A DNA stretch of 64,000 bases from an uncultured Bacteroidales bacterium (GCA_905233625.1 CAJOFJ010000001.1:62001-126000); one strand, 5' to 3'. Numbered from the stretch's first letter, positions 53,651 to 62,350 are shown. The notes: a model not told the origin generated them from the sequence alone. Numbers and translations are program-made.

Positions 53651-54430
53651 TTACTCGTAATAGTCAAATTTCAAATGTTTTACCGTCGTACCCTTATTAA
53701 TCAGCTGCTTCAGTGAGTCGATGCCGATTTGCAGGTGTTGCAGGGCATAGTTGTTTGTAACCTCCTTGTCACTTCTTTCCGTCTTAATACCATCGGGCAT
53801 AGTTGGCTGGTCAGAAATCAGCAGGAGGGCGCCGGTCGGAATACGGTTGTAGAAACCCACGGAGAAGAGTGTGGCCGTTTCCATATCCACAGCTGTGGCA
53901 CGGATTCTCTTCAGATAATCCTTAAATTGATCATCGTGCTCCCACACACGGCGGTTGGTCGTATAGACAGTACCTGTCCAATAGTCACGACCATAATCGC
54001 GGATGGTGGAAGATATGGCCTTTTCGAGGTTAAAAGCCGGCAGAGACGGCACTTCCGGGGGGAAATAGTCGTTGGAGGTACCCTCACCCCTGATGGCGGC
54101 AATCGGCAGCAGGAGCTCACCCAAACCGATGTACGGTTTAAGTCCACCACACTTGCCTAAGAAAAGCACTGCTTTGGGCATTACTGCCGTCAGCAGGTCC
54201 ATGATGGTGGCAGCCATCGGGCTTCCCATGGAAAAATTGATAATGGAGATATCGTCTTTGGTGGCGCTTTGCATGGGGCAATCTTCGCCATGAATACGCA
54301 CATCCATTATTTCCGAAAAATTGTCAATATAATTTTTGAAGTTCGTCAGAATGATATATTTACCGAACTTATCCACGGGCATTCCCGTATATCGGGGCAG
54401 CCAATTGGCCACAATTTCAGCTTTTGTCAT
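53651..54430 (-). CDS. amn: AMP nucleosidase
   Basis: 259 residues from the ATG at 54430; the frame continues upstream through the promoter. The short Bacteroidota form: FLGKCGGLKPYIGLGELLLP, the nucleoside phosphorylase-like AVDMETATLFSVGF and DQPTMPDGIKTERSD. It cleaves AMP to adenine and ribose-5-phosphate. First gene of the amn-holA pair. Confidence 0.9.
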   Translation of the reverse strand: MTKAEIVANWLPRYTGMPVDKFGKYIILTNFKNYIDNFSEIMDVRIHGEDCPMQSATKDDISIINFSMGSPMAATIMDLLTAVMPKAVLFLGKCGGLKPYIGLGELLLPIAAIRGEGTSNDYFPPEVPSLPAFNLEKAISSTIRDYGRDYWTGTVYTTNRRVWEHDDQFKDYLKRIRATAVDMETATLFSVGFYNRIPTGALLLISDQPTMPDGIKTERSDKEVTNNYALQHLQIGIDSLKQLINKGTTVKHLKFDYYE

Positions 54431-54450
54431 TGCATTTATTTTTTTCAGGG

Positions 54451-54458
54451 CAAAAATA
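54451..54458 (-). promoter_or_regulatory. -7 promoter box of amn
   Basis: TATTTTTG followed by CCC on the minus strand, 20 bases before the ATG at 54430. Confidence 0.6.
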
Positions 54459-54470
54459 CGAAAAAATAAT

Positions 54471-54574
54471 GAGCAAATTAGCAAATGAGAGAATTAGCAA
54501 ATTAATTAATGTGCTAATGTGCCAATGTGCTAATTTATAATTTACCAATTTAACTAATTGGCTAATTGAAAATT
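54471..54574. repeat. Octamer array N, 13 units, between divergent amn and the Ig-like lipoprotein
   Basis: GAGCAAAT, TAGCAAAT, GAGAGAAT, TAGCAAAT, TAATTAAT, GTGCTAAT, GTGCCAAT, GTGCTAAT, then TTATAATT-type units: the same design as the other arrays but with an exact 8-base period. Confidence 0.9.
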
Positions 54575-54579
54575 TTCCG

Positions 54580-54587
54580 TATTTTTG
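54580..54587 (+). promoter_or_regulatory. -7 promoter box of the Ig-like lipoprotein gene
   Basis: TATTTTTG followed by CA, 18 bases before the ATG at 54606, directly after array N. Confidence 0.65.
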
Positions 54588-54605
54588 CATTTTAAATCAC
54601 TACTG

Positions 54606-56291
54606 ATGAAATATCGTGTTGGCCTCTTCCTGTCTCTGATGCTCCTGCTGGCGGGCTGTGCAAAAATTGTAACTCCTGTCGGCGGACCGAAAGACACCAC
54701 GCCTCCGAAAATCCTTAAGGAATCACCCGCCAACCATTCAACTCTTTTCGATAAAAAAAACATCAAAATCACTTTTGACGAATTTGTGGTATTGAACAAC
54801 CCCTCCCAAACCGTCATTGTATCTCCTCCCCTCGATCAGAAGCCCGATTTAAGCATCTCGGGCAAATCCGTCATCATCAAACTACCCGACTCACTCAGGA
54901 GCAACACCACCTATAGCATAGTGCTTTCGGAGACCATTAAAGATTTCACAGAAGGAAACCCGCTGTCAATCTACACCTACGATTTCTCCACCGGTGACTA
55001 TATCGATTCTTTCATGCTCAATGGCAACGTGAAAGATGCCGTCACCCTGGGTGCCTCAAAAGATGTCTATGTTTTTCTATACGATCGGGACATCGACTCT
55101 CTGCCCTTAAGTACAAGGCCCACCTATCTTACCAAAACCAATGCCAGCGGCAAGTTCACCTTCAACAACATCAAACCCGGGAAATACAAAATATTCGCGC
55201 TCAACGACATTAACAACAACTTGATTTTCGACCTGCCCAACGAAAGCGTGGCTTTCTTAGACACAATGGTGGAAGCCCAAAACAAGCCAGTAGCCAGTGA
55301 CAGCCTCAAAGAGGAGAAAATAGACAAAAACAAAGGCCTGGAAGTCATTGACAAGAAAGAAATCGGTTTAGCGATGTTTACCGAACGAAACAAAAACCAA
55401 TCCCTCGCCAAATACATCAACACAACAGAAAACATATACATTTTTCCTTATACCACCGATTTCAACAGCTTTTCGGCCCGTTTTATGGAAGGCCAGGAAC
55501 TAAGTTATTTCCAAATTATTTCCGACAGTCGCGACAGTGTTTATTGGTATTTGAAAGAAGCCCTCACAGACACGGCGCTCTACGAATTCACAGTAGACAA
55601 TCAGCATATCGACACCGTCAAACTTACCCCGTTCAAGAAAGCTGCCAAAAGCACGGGAGCACGACGCAAAACCACGGAAAAAAATCCTCTTAATGTCAGT
55701 CTCAGCAACAAGGAAAACATTTTCCAGCCCTTGACACTTAACTTCTCCTATCCTGTCAAGCCAGGACAATTCGACATTGTCATATACAAGCGATTGAAAA
55801 GCGGCAATGACACGATGGTCAAAACTGTCCAAATTCCCGACACCTTTGTCAAGAGTCTGCCCATTAACTTCGCTTTTGAAGAAAAATTGCCTTATTCTGT
55901 CTTTATCAAAGATTCGGTCATCTGGGGCTACAATGGCCAGACCAATGACAGTATCAAAGTGAGCTTTACCACCAAAACAGAGAAGGACTATGGCAACTTG
56001 CAAATCAACTACAGCATTTCCGACCCCAGCTGCCAATATCTCGTCTATCTGCTCAACAATAGGGGTAATATCATAAAGACGGATATACTATCAACCGACC
56101 AAAGCATTACCTATCCCCATCTGGATCCAGGCAACTATAAAATAAAAGTGGTGAAAGACCACAACAACAACGGCCGATGGGATACCGGCAACTACCGGCA
56201 GAAACTCCAACCCGAAGAGATTTTCTTCTTCGACAAATCCATTAACATTCGTGGATATTGGGATATTGAAGAGGATTTTGAGCTGAAGTGA
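54606..56291 (+). CDS. Ig-like (SbsA-type) domain lipoprotein
   Basis: 561 residues from the ATG at 54606. Lipobox LAGC with Cys18, then AKIVTPVGGPKDTTPP, a conserved N-terminus of a widespread Bacteroidota lipoprotein whose function is not established. An SbsA-like Ig domain follows (residues ~35-130: SPANHSTLFDKKNIKITFDE), and a C-terminal domain with TYPHLDPGNYKIKVVKDHNNNGRWDTG. It converges tightly with mtaB (4 bases between stops). Confidence 0.88.
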   Translation: MKYRVGLFLSLMLLLAGCAKIVTPVGGPKDTTPPKILKESPANHSTLFDKKNIKITFDEFVVLNNPSQTVIVSPPLDQKPDLSISGKSVIIKLPDSLRSNTTYSIVLSETIKDFTEGNPLSIYTYDFSTGDYIDSFMLNGNVKDAVTLGASKDVYVFLYDRDIDSLPLSTRPTYLTKTNASGKFTFNNIKPGKYKIFALNDINNNLIFDLPNESVAFLDTMVEAQNKPVASDSLKEEKIDKNKGLEVIDKKEIGLAMFTERNKNQSLAKYINTTENIYIFPYTTDFNSFSARFMEGQELSYFQIISDSRDSVYWYLKEALTDTALYEFTVDNQHIDTVKLTPFKKAAKSTGARRKTTEKNPLNVSLSNKENIFQPLTLNFSYPVKPGQFDIVIYKRLKSGNDTMVKTVQIPDTFVKSLPINFAFEEKLPYSVFIKDSVIWGYNGQTNDSIKVSFTTKTEKDYGNLQINYSISDPSCQYLVYLLNNRGNIIKTDILSTDQSITYPHLDPGNYKIKVVKDHNNNGRWDTGNYRQKLQPEEIFFFDKSINIRGYWDIEEDFELK

Positions 56292-56295
56292 GTGG

Positions 56296-57513
56296 TTAGA
56301 AGTTTAGGGTATAAGGACGGATTTCGTTGACCAGGTCGGCTTGATAAGGAGCGGCCACCTTGATGTAGTTGTCGGTAAATCCGAACATTTTGCCATCATT
56401 TTCTTCCGACTCCCACAATACGAGGCGGGTTTCTCCGATATGTTCGTGATAAAAAAACTGTTTTTTTGTTTCCGACAAGTCCAACAGGCGGTTGGTACGC
56501 TCACGTTTTGCTGTTTCCGGCACCTGCTCCTTCATTGATGCAGCAGGCGTGCCCGGTCGTTTCGAATAGGTGAACACATGCATATAACTCAACGCCAGAC
56601 TTTTGACAAATTCGTAGCTATCTTCAAAATCCTCCTCAGACTCACCCGGAAAACCAGCGATAATATCGATGGCGATACATGCGTCTGGCATCAACTGCTT
56701 GATTTTCGAGATCTTGGACGCAAACAAGTCAGTTTTGTACCGTCGCTTCATCGCCGCCAATATCTTATCGTTGCCCGACTGCAAAGGAATATGGAAATGC
56801 GGCATCAGAATATCTGACTCCGACACCAACTGGATTATCTCATCTGTCAACAAGTTGGGTTCGATGGAGGAGATGCGCACTCTTTCCACCAGATGTTGGC
56901 GGTCTATAGCTTTCAGCAAATCGAAGAAATTTTCATTTGTACCTTTACCGAAAGTACCCAAATTCACCCCCGTGATATTCACCTCTTTCAAGCCTTCCGC
57001 ATGGATTTTTTCAATATTCTGCAGGACATGCTCAATGCTGTCGCTGCGACTCTCGCCCCGGGCCGCAGCCACGGTGCAGTAGGTACAATAGTAGTCGCAA
57101 CCATCCTGGATTTTCAGGAAAGAGCGGGTACGATCATTGGAAGAATAGGTAGAAAAGAAGGTTGGAACTTCAGGGACAGGCTGCCCGACAATATGATGGA
57201 CAGCATGCAATTTGTCGCGATTGCCAAAGACAGCCTCCACCCCAGCCCATTGGCGAATTTCCTCGGCTCGCAGCGAGGCATAACAGCCCACCACCACAAT
57301 GCGCGCATCAGGATGCTGGCGATGCAAATGCGCCACATAATTGCGCACTTTCTTCTCCGCCGCATGGGTCACCGCACAGCTGTTCACAATGATGGCCTCC
57401 GGCTGTTCCGACTCGCTCCATCCCTGCTCCCGCAAACGGCGGGCCATGTCTGACGACTCACTGAAATTCAGCTTGCATCCGAATGTATGTATCGCAAAAG
57501 TATGATTATTCAT
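56296..57513 (-). CDS. mtaB: tRNA (N6-L-threonylcarbamoyladenosine37-C2)-methylthiotransferase MtaB
   Basis: 405 residues from the ATG at 57513. N-terminal UPF0004 domain (TFGCKLNFSESSDM, VNSCAVTHAAEKKVRN, VVGCYA cysteines), radical SAM motif CDYYCTYC, and a C-terminal TRAM-like domain. It adds a methylthio group to t6A37 of tRNA. The last gene of the minus-strand run; its start overlaps the end of the flippase gene. The run begins with tsaC, which makes the precursor of the modification MtaB acts on. Confidence 0.93.
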   Translation of the reverse strand: MNNHTFAIHTFGCKLNFSESSDMARRLREQGWSESEQPEAIIVNSCAVTHAAEKKVRNYVAHLHRQHPDARIVVVGCYASLRAEEIRQWAGVEAVFGNRDKLHAVHHIVGQPVPEVPTFFSTYSSNDRTRSFLKIQDGCDYYCTYCTVAAARGESRSDSIEHVLQNIEKIHAEGLKEVNITGVNLGTFGKGTNENFFDLLKAIDRQHLVERVRISSIEPNLLTDEIIQLVSESDILMPHFHIPLQSGNDKILAAMKRRYKTDLFASKISKIKQLMPDACIAIDIIAGFPGESEEDFEDSYEFVKSLALSYMHVFTYSKRPGTPAASMKEQVPETAKRERTNRLLDLSETKKQFFYHEHIGETRLVLWESEENDGKMFGFTDNYIKVAAPYQADLVNEIRPYTLNF

Positions 57514-58720
57514 GAATATCCGCAACTGATTTTTTTGAAAAATAATAGCCTAAAAGAACCGCTGACGATACGATGTATGATGCCGCATTGACCACACAAG
57601 CCCCGTCAATCTGCCACTTTGGAATCAACCACAAAGCCAGAACCAAGGTAAATATTAAACCTACCAATGATTTAACAATCAGTATATTAAGCTGTCTTAT
57701 AGCAGAAAAATAATTTCCCAAGACATTGGAGAAAGCGATGGCCAATATACCGGGAGCCAGCAAGAGCACAACCCGCTTCACCCCAGTGAATTCGGGACCA
57801 AAAACAAAAGCGAACAGCGATGCTGGCAAAAGCAATATCACTAAAATACAAACCATTGAAATTCCAAGACTCACCAATGCAAGCGACATTGTTTCCTTTC
57901 TCGACTGCATAGTATTACCCTGCTTAAGCACATTGGAATACTGCACCATTGACACACTGCGGCTCACAATCCATATCGCCTCGGCAATCGTGACACCGAT
58001 GGAAAAAATTCCCACCGACCCTTGACTGATGAAATAGGCCAGCAGATAATAAGTCAAGCGGTAATTGAAAAACTGCAAAAAACTGCTCAACTCGGTTTTC
58101 CAACCAAAAGACAGAAGCTGACGGCTTGCGGAGAGATCCAAATCCCAATGTAGTTGCACCCCCATTTTCCCTCGCAAATATCTACATGTTAACACCATTA
58201 GCAGCAACGACACTGTTTGGGCGTAAAAATAGCAATAATAGCCCAACTGCGGCCAAAGCATGTGACATACCAGCATACACAGCAATAACAAGGCCGGTTG
58301 CAGTACCGTGATCAGATTGTAATAACTGATTTTCTGATCCCCGACAAACAAAGAATTATGGAAAGCCAGCAGACCCATCAACGACGAAGCGACGAAGAGA
58401 AAGGGGGCTACCTGTGTTTGTCCTGTGAACAGGAGAACAATTGCTCCCACGGCTGACACTATGAACGACCACAAATACGCCGCTGAGAAAAGTTTGGATG
58501 TACCTAATTTCGAGAAAAAATACGACACGCTGCTGCCTGTGAACACATTGGCAAAGATGGAAATCAGGCTCAAATCAGCTACAAATATAGCCACCGCGCC
58601 ACGGCCATCCGCCCCCCACAACTGGGTTGTCAGCACCACCACAGCAAAATTAAGTAGCAAAATCAACGATTTGCTCACGATAGTCACCGCAATATTTTTG
58701 GTCAGATTAATGCTACTCAT
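57506..58720 (-). CDS. Polysaccharide biosynthesis flippase (Wzx-like)
   Basis: 404 residues from MSSINLTKN at 58720 (or 411 from 58741). It is almost wholly hydrophobic, with about twelve membrane helices and no large soluble domain, in the MATE/MVF-like pattern of O-antigen and exopolysaccharide flippases. It would move undecaprenyl-linked oligosaccharide across the inner membrane. It overlaps both neighbours slightly, so it is translated as part of the tsaC-mtaB run. Confidence 0.87.
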   Translation of the reverse strand: MSSINLTKNIAVTIVSKSLILLLNFAVVVLTTQLWGADGRGAVAIFVADLSLISIFANVFTGSSVSYFFSKLGTSKLFSAAYLWSFIVSAVGAIVLLFTGQTQVAPFLFVASSLMGLLAFHNSLFVGDQKISYYNLITVLQPALLLLCMLVCHMLWPQLGYYCYFYAQTVSLLLMVLTCRYLRGKMGVQLHWDLDLSASRQLLSFGWKTELSSFLQFFNYRLTYYLLAYFISQGSVGIFSIGVTIAEAIWIVSRSVSMVQYSNVLKQGNTMQSRKETMSLALVSLGISMVCILVILLLPASLFAFVFGPEFTGVKRVVLLLAPGILAIAFSNVLGNYFSAIRQLNILIVKSLVGLIFTLVLALWLIPKWQIDGACVVNAASYIVSSAVLLGYYFSKKSVADIHE

Positions 58721-59819
58721 TTTGAAGAATAAAACGGACAAAATCAGATTCTATTGCTTTCCAATTGTATTTTTGTTCGGACAATTGACGAGCCGTGGAA
58801 CAATGCTTTCTGTACAAATTCTCATCCTTGACATAGGCATTGACAATATCCACAATAGCTTCAGTATCAAAAGGATTCACCAAATGCCCAAAGTCCTCGA
58901 TTTCAGGACACCCCTTGCTTATGGCCTTCAAATCCGAATAAATCACCGGCCGACCAGCTGCCATATAATAAAAAAGCTTGATGGGCAAACACCGCTGATT
59001 TTCCGCATCAGTGCTCCGCAAATCAAAGAATAAATCATGATCCGCCAACTGTTGACAGAAATCCTCAAAAGGAAGGTAAGGGGAAAACTCCAGTTTTAGA
59101 TTATCTGGTACCGCAGGCTGTGTCGGCAACTGTTCCGACGAAAGCACTTTCAGTCGCACCTTGACAGACGGATTGAAGCGGGCAATCCACACGGCCGCTT
59201 TCAGCACCTGAGGAAAGCCCTTCTCTTGAGTCAGAAGGCCACTATAAAACAAGCGCAACTCCTGTGTCAAAGAACGAGAATCATTTAATTTAACATATTG
59301 CAAATCAGGAAAATATGATGTATTGACAAATGATTTTCCCGGGAACAAACGACGAAAAGGCCGGGCCTTGTCCTCCTCGCCAAAGATGAAACCATCGGTA
59401 TGACGATTCACCCAAAAATTGAACACAGACAAAGTGAGCCATTTTGCCGCTTTCTCGATGCCCGACAGTAAATTCAGGTTCTTTTTCGAAGGATACCATT
59501 CGGTAACATCATACAAAATACGGCAAACAGCCTTGTTTTTCCGCCGGTAAATCTGGGCGGCATGCAAAGCCATAGGAGTATCACATATGATTGTATCAGG
59601 CTGAAAATCAACTAATTGATTTGCCAGATAACGCATCAATCCCAAGCGTTTGTATTTGTCAGCTTCATATAAATGAATACATTCATTTGTGACAGCATTG
59701 GAACGAGGCGCCATAATAAAAACCTGTCCTCCTGCATTTTGCATACTCCTAGTCTGATGATACCAAACTCTCTCATCATCAGCGGCATGGGCAGTAAGCA
59801 AAAAAACGATTTTTTTCAT
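58713..59819 (-). CDS. Glycosyltransferase, GT4-like
   Basis: 368 residues. GT-B pattern: an N-terminal domain with DDERVWYHQTRSMQNAGGQV, and a C-terminal domain with LFYSGLLTQEKGFPQ, then LPIKLFYYMAAGRPVIYSDLKAI, where the sugar nucleotide binds. It has no signal or membrane segment. Together with the flippase it suggests a surface glycan; its substrate is not readable. It starts 8 bases after tsaC. Confidence 0.85.
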   Translation of the reverse strand: MKKIVFLLTAHAADDERVWYHQTRSMQNAGGQVFIMAPRSNAVTNECIHLYEADKYKRLGLMRYLANQLVDFQPDTIICDTPMALHAAQIYRRKNKAVCRILYDVTEWYPSKKNLNLLSGIEKAAKWLTLSVFNFWVNRHTDGFIFGEEDKARPFRRLFPGKSFVNTSYFPDLQYVKLNDSRSLTQELRLFYSGLLTQEKGFPQVLKAAVWIARFNPSVKVRLKVLSSEQLPTQPAVPDNLKLEFSPYLPFEDFCQQLADHDLFFDLRSTDAENQRCLPIKLFYYMAAGRPVIYSDLKAISKGCPEIEDFGHLVNPFDTEAIVDIVNAYVKDENLYRKHCSTARQLSEQKYNWKAIESDFVRFILQNE

Positions 59820-59827
59820 GGAGCTGG

Positions 59828-60448
59828 TCAGAATAACAAATCGACATCTCCTTTTCCCTCACGCACCACTTCTATATCACCATCCACGCAATTCACCACA
59901 GTGGAGGGTACATTGTCGCCATAACCGCCGTCGATCACAATATCCACCATATCGCCGAAGCGCTCATAGATCAGTTCAGGATCGGTAGTATATTCAATCA
60001 CCTCATCATCATCCTTCACCGAAGTGGACAGAATAGGATGACCTAACTGGGCCACAATCTCACGCACGATATTATTGTCGGGCACACGGATACCCACAGT
60101 TTTTTTGTTGCTCTGCAGCAGCTTGGGCACATTGTTGTTCGCCTCCAGAATGAAAGTGAACGGTCCTGGCAGCGCCTTTTTCATGGCCTTGAACACATTA
60201 TTGCTGATGGGTTTGGTATAATCCGACAAGTTGCTCAAATCGTGGCAGATGAAGGTCATCGCCGACTTTTTCTTGGCATCACCAAGAATTTGCGTGATAC
60301 GCTCCACACTTTTAGGTTTGAAGATGTCGCATCCCATACCATAGATAGTGTCGGTAGGATAAATGACGATACCGCCGTCCTGCAGGCATTCCACCACACG
60401 TTGGACAGCTTTGGGATTGGGGTTTTCGGGATATATTTTCAGTAGCAT
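59828..60448 (-). CDS. tsaC: L-threonylcarbamoyladenylate synthase (Sua5/YciO/YrdC family)
   Basis: 206 residues. GGIVIYPTDTIYGMGCDIF, KKKSAMTFICHDL and LPGPFTFILEAN, then GIRVPDN and the C-terminal STVVNCVDG are family motifs. TsaC makes threonylcarbamoyl-AMP from threonine, bicarbonate and ATP, the first step of t6A37. Some YciO-type members may not act in this pathway, so the specific name is probable. It begins 14 bases after the 3' end of ffs. Confidence 0.9.
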   Translation of the reverse strand: MLLKIYPENPNPKAVQRVVECLQDGGIVIYPTDTIYGMGCDIFKPKSVERITQILGDAKKKSAMTFICHDLSNLSDYTKPISNNVFKAMKKALPGPFTFILEANNNVPKLLQSNKKTVGIRVPDNNIVREIVAQLGHPILSTSVKDDDEVIEYTTDPELIYERFGDMVDIVIDGGYGDNVPSTVVNCVDGDIEVVREGKGDVDLLF

Positions 60449-60462
60449 AACACAAATAAAAA

Positions 60463-60562
60463 AGGGTAAGCTACTTATATCGCATCGCTACAACCAATGT
60501 ACCCTTGCTACATTCCTGTCCTGGGGGAGTTGAAAGGGAGCAGATCGTACAAGACTTACCCG
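60463..60562 (-). ncRNA. ffs: Signal recognition particle RNA (4.5S, bacterial small type)
   Basis: On the minus strand the RNA opens with GGGTAAG (60561-60555) and closes with CTTACCC (60470-60464), which pair, followed by a T run. The conserved tip of helix 8 is complete: CCAGGACAGGAATGTAGCA, that is, an AGG/AGCA internal loop, the ACA/TGT stem and the GGAA tetraloop, where Ffh binds. About 100 nt, the usual small bacterial form. A -7 box lies directly upstream at 60573-60566. The plus-strand ORF across this stretch is a shadow. Confidence 0.94.
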
Positions 60563-60565
60563 CTG

Positions 60566-60573
60566 CAAAAATA
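60566..60573 (-). promoter_or_regulatory. -7 promoter box of ffs
   Basis: TATTTTTG followed by CAGC on the minus strand, ending 5 bases before the base-paired RNA. Confidence 0.75.
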
Positions 60574-60697
60574 CAACTTTTTTCTGAAATGCAAAGCGGA
60601 GACGTTTATTTTTTTTCTCAAAGGCCAAATCCAGGCTATTCAAGAAGAAAAAAAGACACATTAGCACATTTACGCAGTGGCACATAAAAAAAATTTG

Positions 60698-60705
60698 TAT
60701 CTTTG
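60698..60705 (+). promoter_or_regulatory. -7 promoter box of the second YD-like lipoprotein
   Basis: TATCTTTG followed by CAAAT, 40 bases before the ATG; the same box type and distance as the last box of the paralogue at 21378. Confidence 0.65.
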
Positions 60706-60745
60706 CAAATTCATATATTAAGCATAATAATATAAAAACAATACA

Positions 60746-61660
60746 ATGAAAAAACTGTTATTCGCCTTATTTTCAGGAATCTTGATGGTTCTCGCATTTT
60801 CTTCCTGCCATAAATACGAGGAAGCCATGTACAACAAGTCTGACTACCGGATTCAATATATTTGGTATAAGAGCAATGTCGGCGACCCCAATGAGGTATA
60901 TACCTACAGTAAGAAAAAAATGTTAGAGAGAATAGAAATCGTTGACACCAATGCCATTGGCGGTATTCGAACCGAAGCTTTTGAATTCACATACAACAAA
61001 GACAAAACCGTTCGTAGTATCACCCACGTCAACGATGAACTCACAGAGACCGTGAATTTCACCTATCTGAACCATTATGTCAAATACATGACCTACACCA
61101 TGAACGGGGAAATCCGACTGACCAGCAATTTCTACCGCGATGATGAGAAAGCCGCCAAAATAACAAAGATCGTAGAAATTTACGACCGGACATTCTTTGA
61201 GGACATGCATTTATACAGAAGCGCAGCATTGTTCAACAAATTTGTCGGTGACCAGAAAAAAGTGGAAGAGCTGGCTGCCGCCAACACCAAAGCTTTGACG
61301 CTTTATTGCACCAAAATTATCACCTATAATGGGGACAATATTGTACAAATTGACGAAAGCTATCCTGACATCCACAAAGCCATCTCCACAGTGAATACAT
61401 ACAGTAATGTACAAAACCCATACTACGGACTTAACTATTGCTATTCCAACGACTTAATCGGATATTCCAAAAATGCCGTGGCCAGCAAAGCGGTCAGTAT
61501 TTTTTATGATGGCACACCTACTGACGCGGAAATCATAGAATACCAATACCCCGATGTCAACAAAGACAACTATCCCAGAACTTACACCTATTCAAGCAGC
61601 AAAACCCCTGGTGTTACTTTCACAAACTACATTACCTACGTCAGCGAATATAAGAAATAA
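60746..61660 (+). CDS. Hypothetical lipoprotein, paralogue of the 21378 gene
   Basis: 304 residues. Lipobox FSSC with Cys20, then HKYEE (the paralogue has HKDG). Shares the plan of alternating charged and aromatic strands (EFTYNKDKTVRSI, FTYLNHYVKYMTY) and a similar C-terminal segment (NVQNPYYGLNYCYSNDLI here, NPYYGAYLSFYFESDII in the other). It is probably an outer-membrane lipoprotein of unknown function. It is followed by psd after 12 bases. Confidence 0.8.
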   Translation: MKKLLFALFSGILMVLAFSSCHKYEEAMYNKSDYRIQYIWYKSNVGDPNEVYTYSKKKMLERIEIVDTNAIGGIRTEAFEFTYNKDKTVRSITHVNDELTETVNFTYLNHYVKYMTYTMNGEIRLTSNFYRDDEKAAKITKIVEIYDRTFFEDMHLYRSAALFNKFVGDQKKVEELAAANTKALTLYCTKIITYNGDNIVQIDESYPDIHKAISTVNTYSNVQNPYYGLNYCYSNDLIGYSKNAVASKAVSIFYDGTPTDAEIIEYQYPDVNKDNYPRTYTYSSSKTPGVTFTNYITYVSEYKK

Positions 61661-61672
61661 ATATTTGTCAGC

Positions 61673-62329
61673 ATGAAGATTCAGAAAGAAGGCATACCCA
61701 TCATTGTGATTATGACCCTAGTGGTCGCAGCCATCATTGTCGGTTATTTCTGCTTTCTCCCCGTATATTGGTTTATCACTGTAATTTTATGCGGTGGACT
61801 GGCCATCTTTTTGTACATGGTTATCCGATTCTTCCGCAACCCGCATCGAATCATCAACAAAGTGGAAAACGGTGTTCTATCCCCTGCCGACGGCAAGGTG
61901 GTGAATATCCAGGAGATATACGAAGGCGAGTATTTCAAGGATCGCCGTATGCTTATCTCCATTTTCATGTCGGCGCATAATGTGCATGTCAACAGCTATC
62001 CTATCGATGGCATTGTGGACTATGTGGGCTATCATCCTGGCAAGTATCTGATCGCCAAGCTGCCCAAATCTTCCACCGACAATGAAAACAACTCTGTGGT
62101 GGTTAAACAAAACGAACAACGGGTGGTGTTATTCCGTCAAATTGCAGGTTTTGTAGCCCGTCGTATTGTCTGCTACGCCAAACCCGGCATGGAAGTAAAG
62201 CAAGGCGATGAAATGGGAATGATCAAATTCGGTTCCCGTGTAGATGTTTTTCTGCCATTGGATGTACAGGTCGCCGTCCAAGTTGGGGATAAAGTCAGAT
62301 CTAAAAAAAGCGTGTTAGCATACTTCTAA
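61673..62329 (+). CDS. psd: Phosphatidylserine decarboxylase proenzyme, short type
   Basis: 218 residues. Two N-terminal membrane helices (about 10-50), RFFRNPHRI, then LSPADGKVVNI with the catalytic region, HNVHVNSYPIDG, and the self-cleavage site FGS near residue 185, where the serine becomes the pyruvoyl cofactor. It converts phosphatidylserine to phosphatidylethanolamine in the inner membrane. pssA, the usual partner, is not adjacent. Confidence 0.93.
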   Translation: MKIQKEGIPIIVIMTLVVAAIIVGYFCFLPVYWFITVILCGGLAIFLYMVIRFFRNPHRIINKVENGVLSPADGKVVNIQEIYEGEYFKDRRMLISIFMSAHNVHVNSYPIDGIVDYVGYHPGKYLIAKLPKSSTDNENNSVVVKQNEQRVVLFRQIAGFVARRIVCYAKPGMEVKQGDEMGMIKFGSRVDVFLPLDVQVAVQVGDKVRSKKSVLAYF

Positions 62330-62350
62330 GCGCATCAGTCCAAAAATTCA

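Noticed and set aside
60505-60687. Plus-strand 60-residue frame and minus-strand 65-residue frame around 60488-60687
   Set aside because: The stretch holds the SRP RNA gene on the minus strand and its promoter; no coding features.
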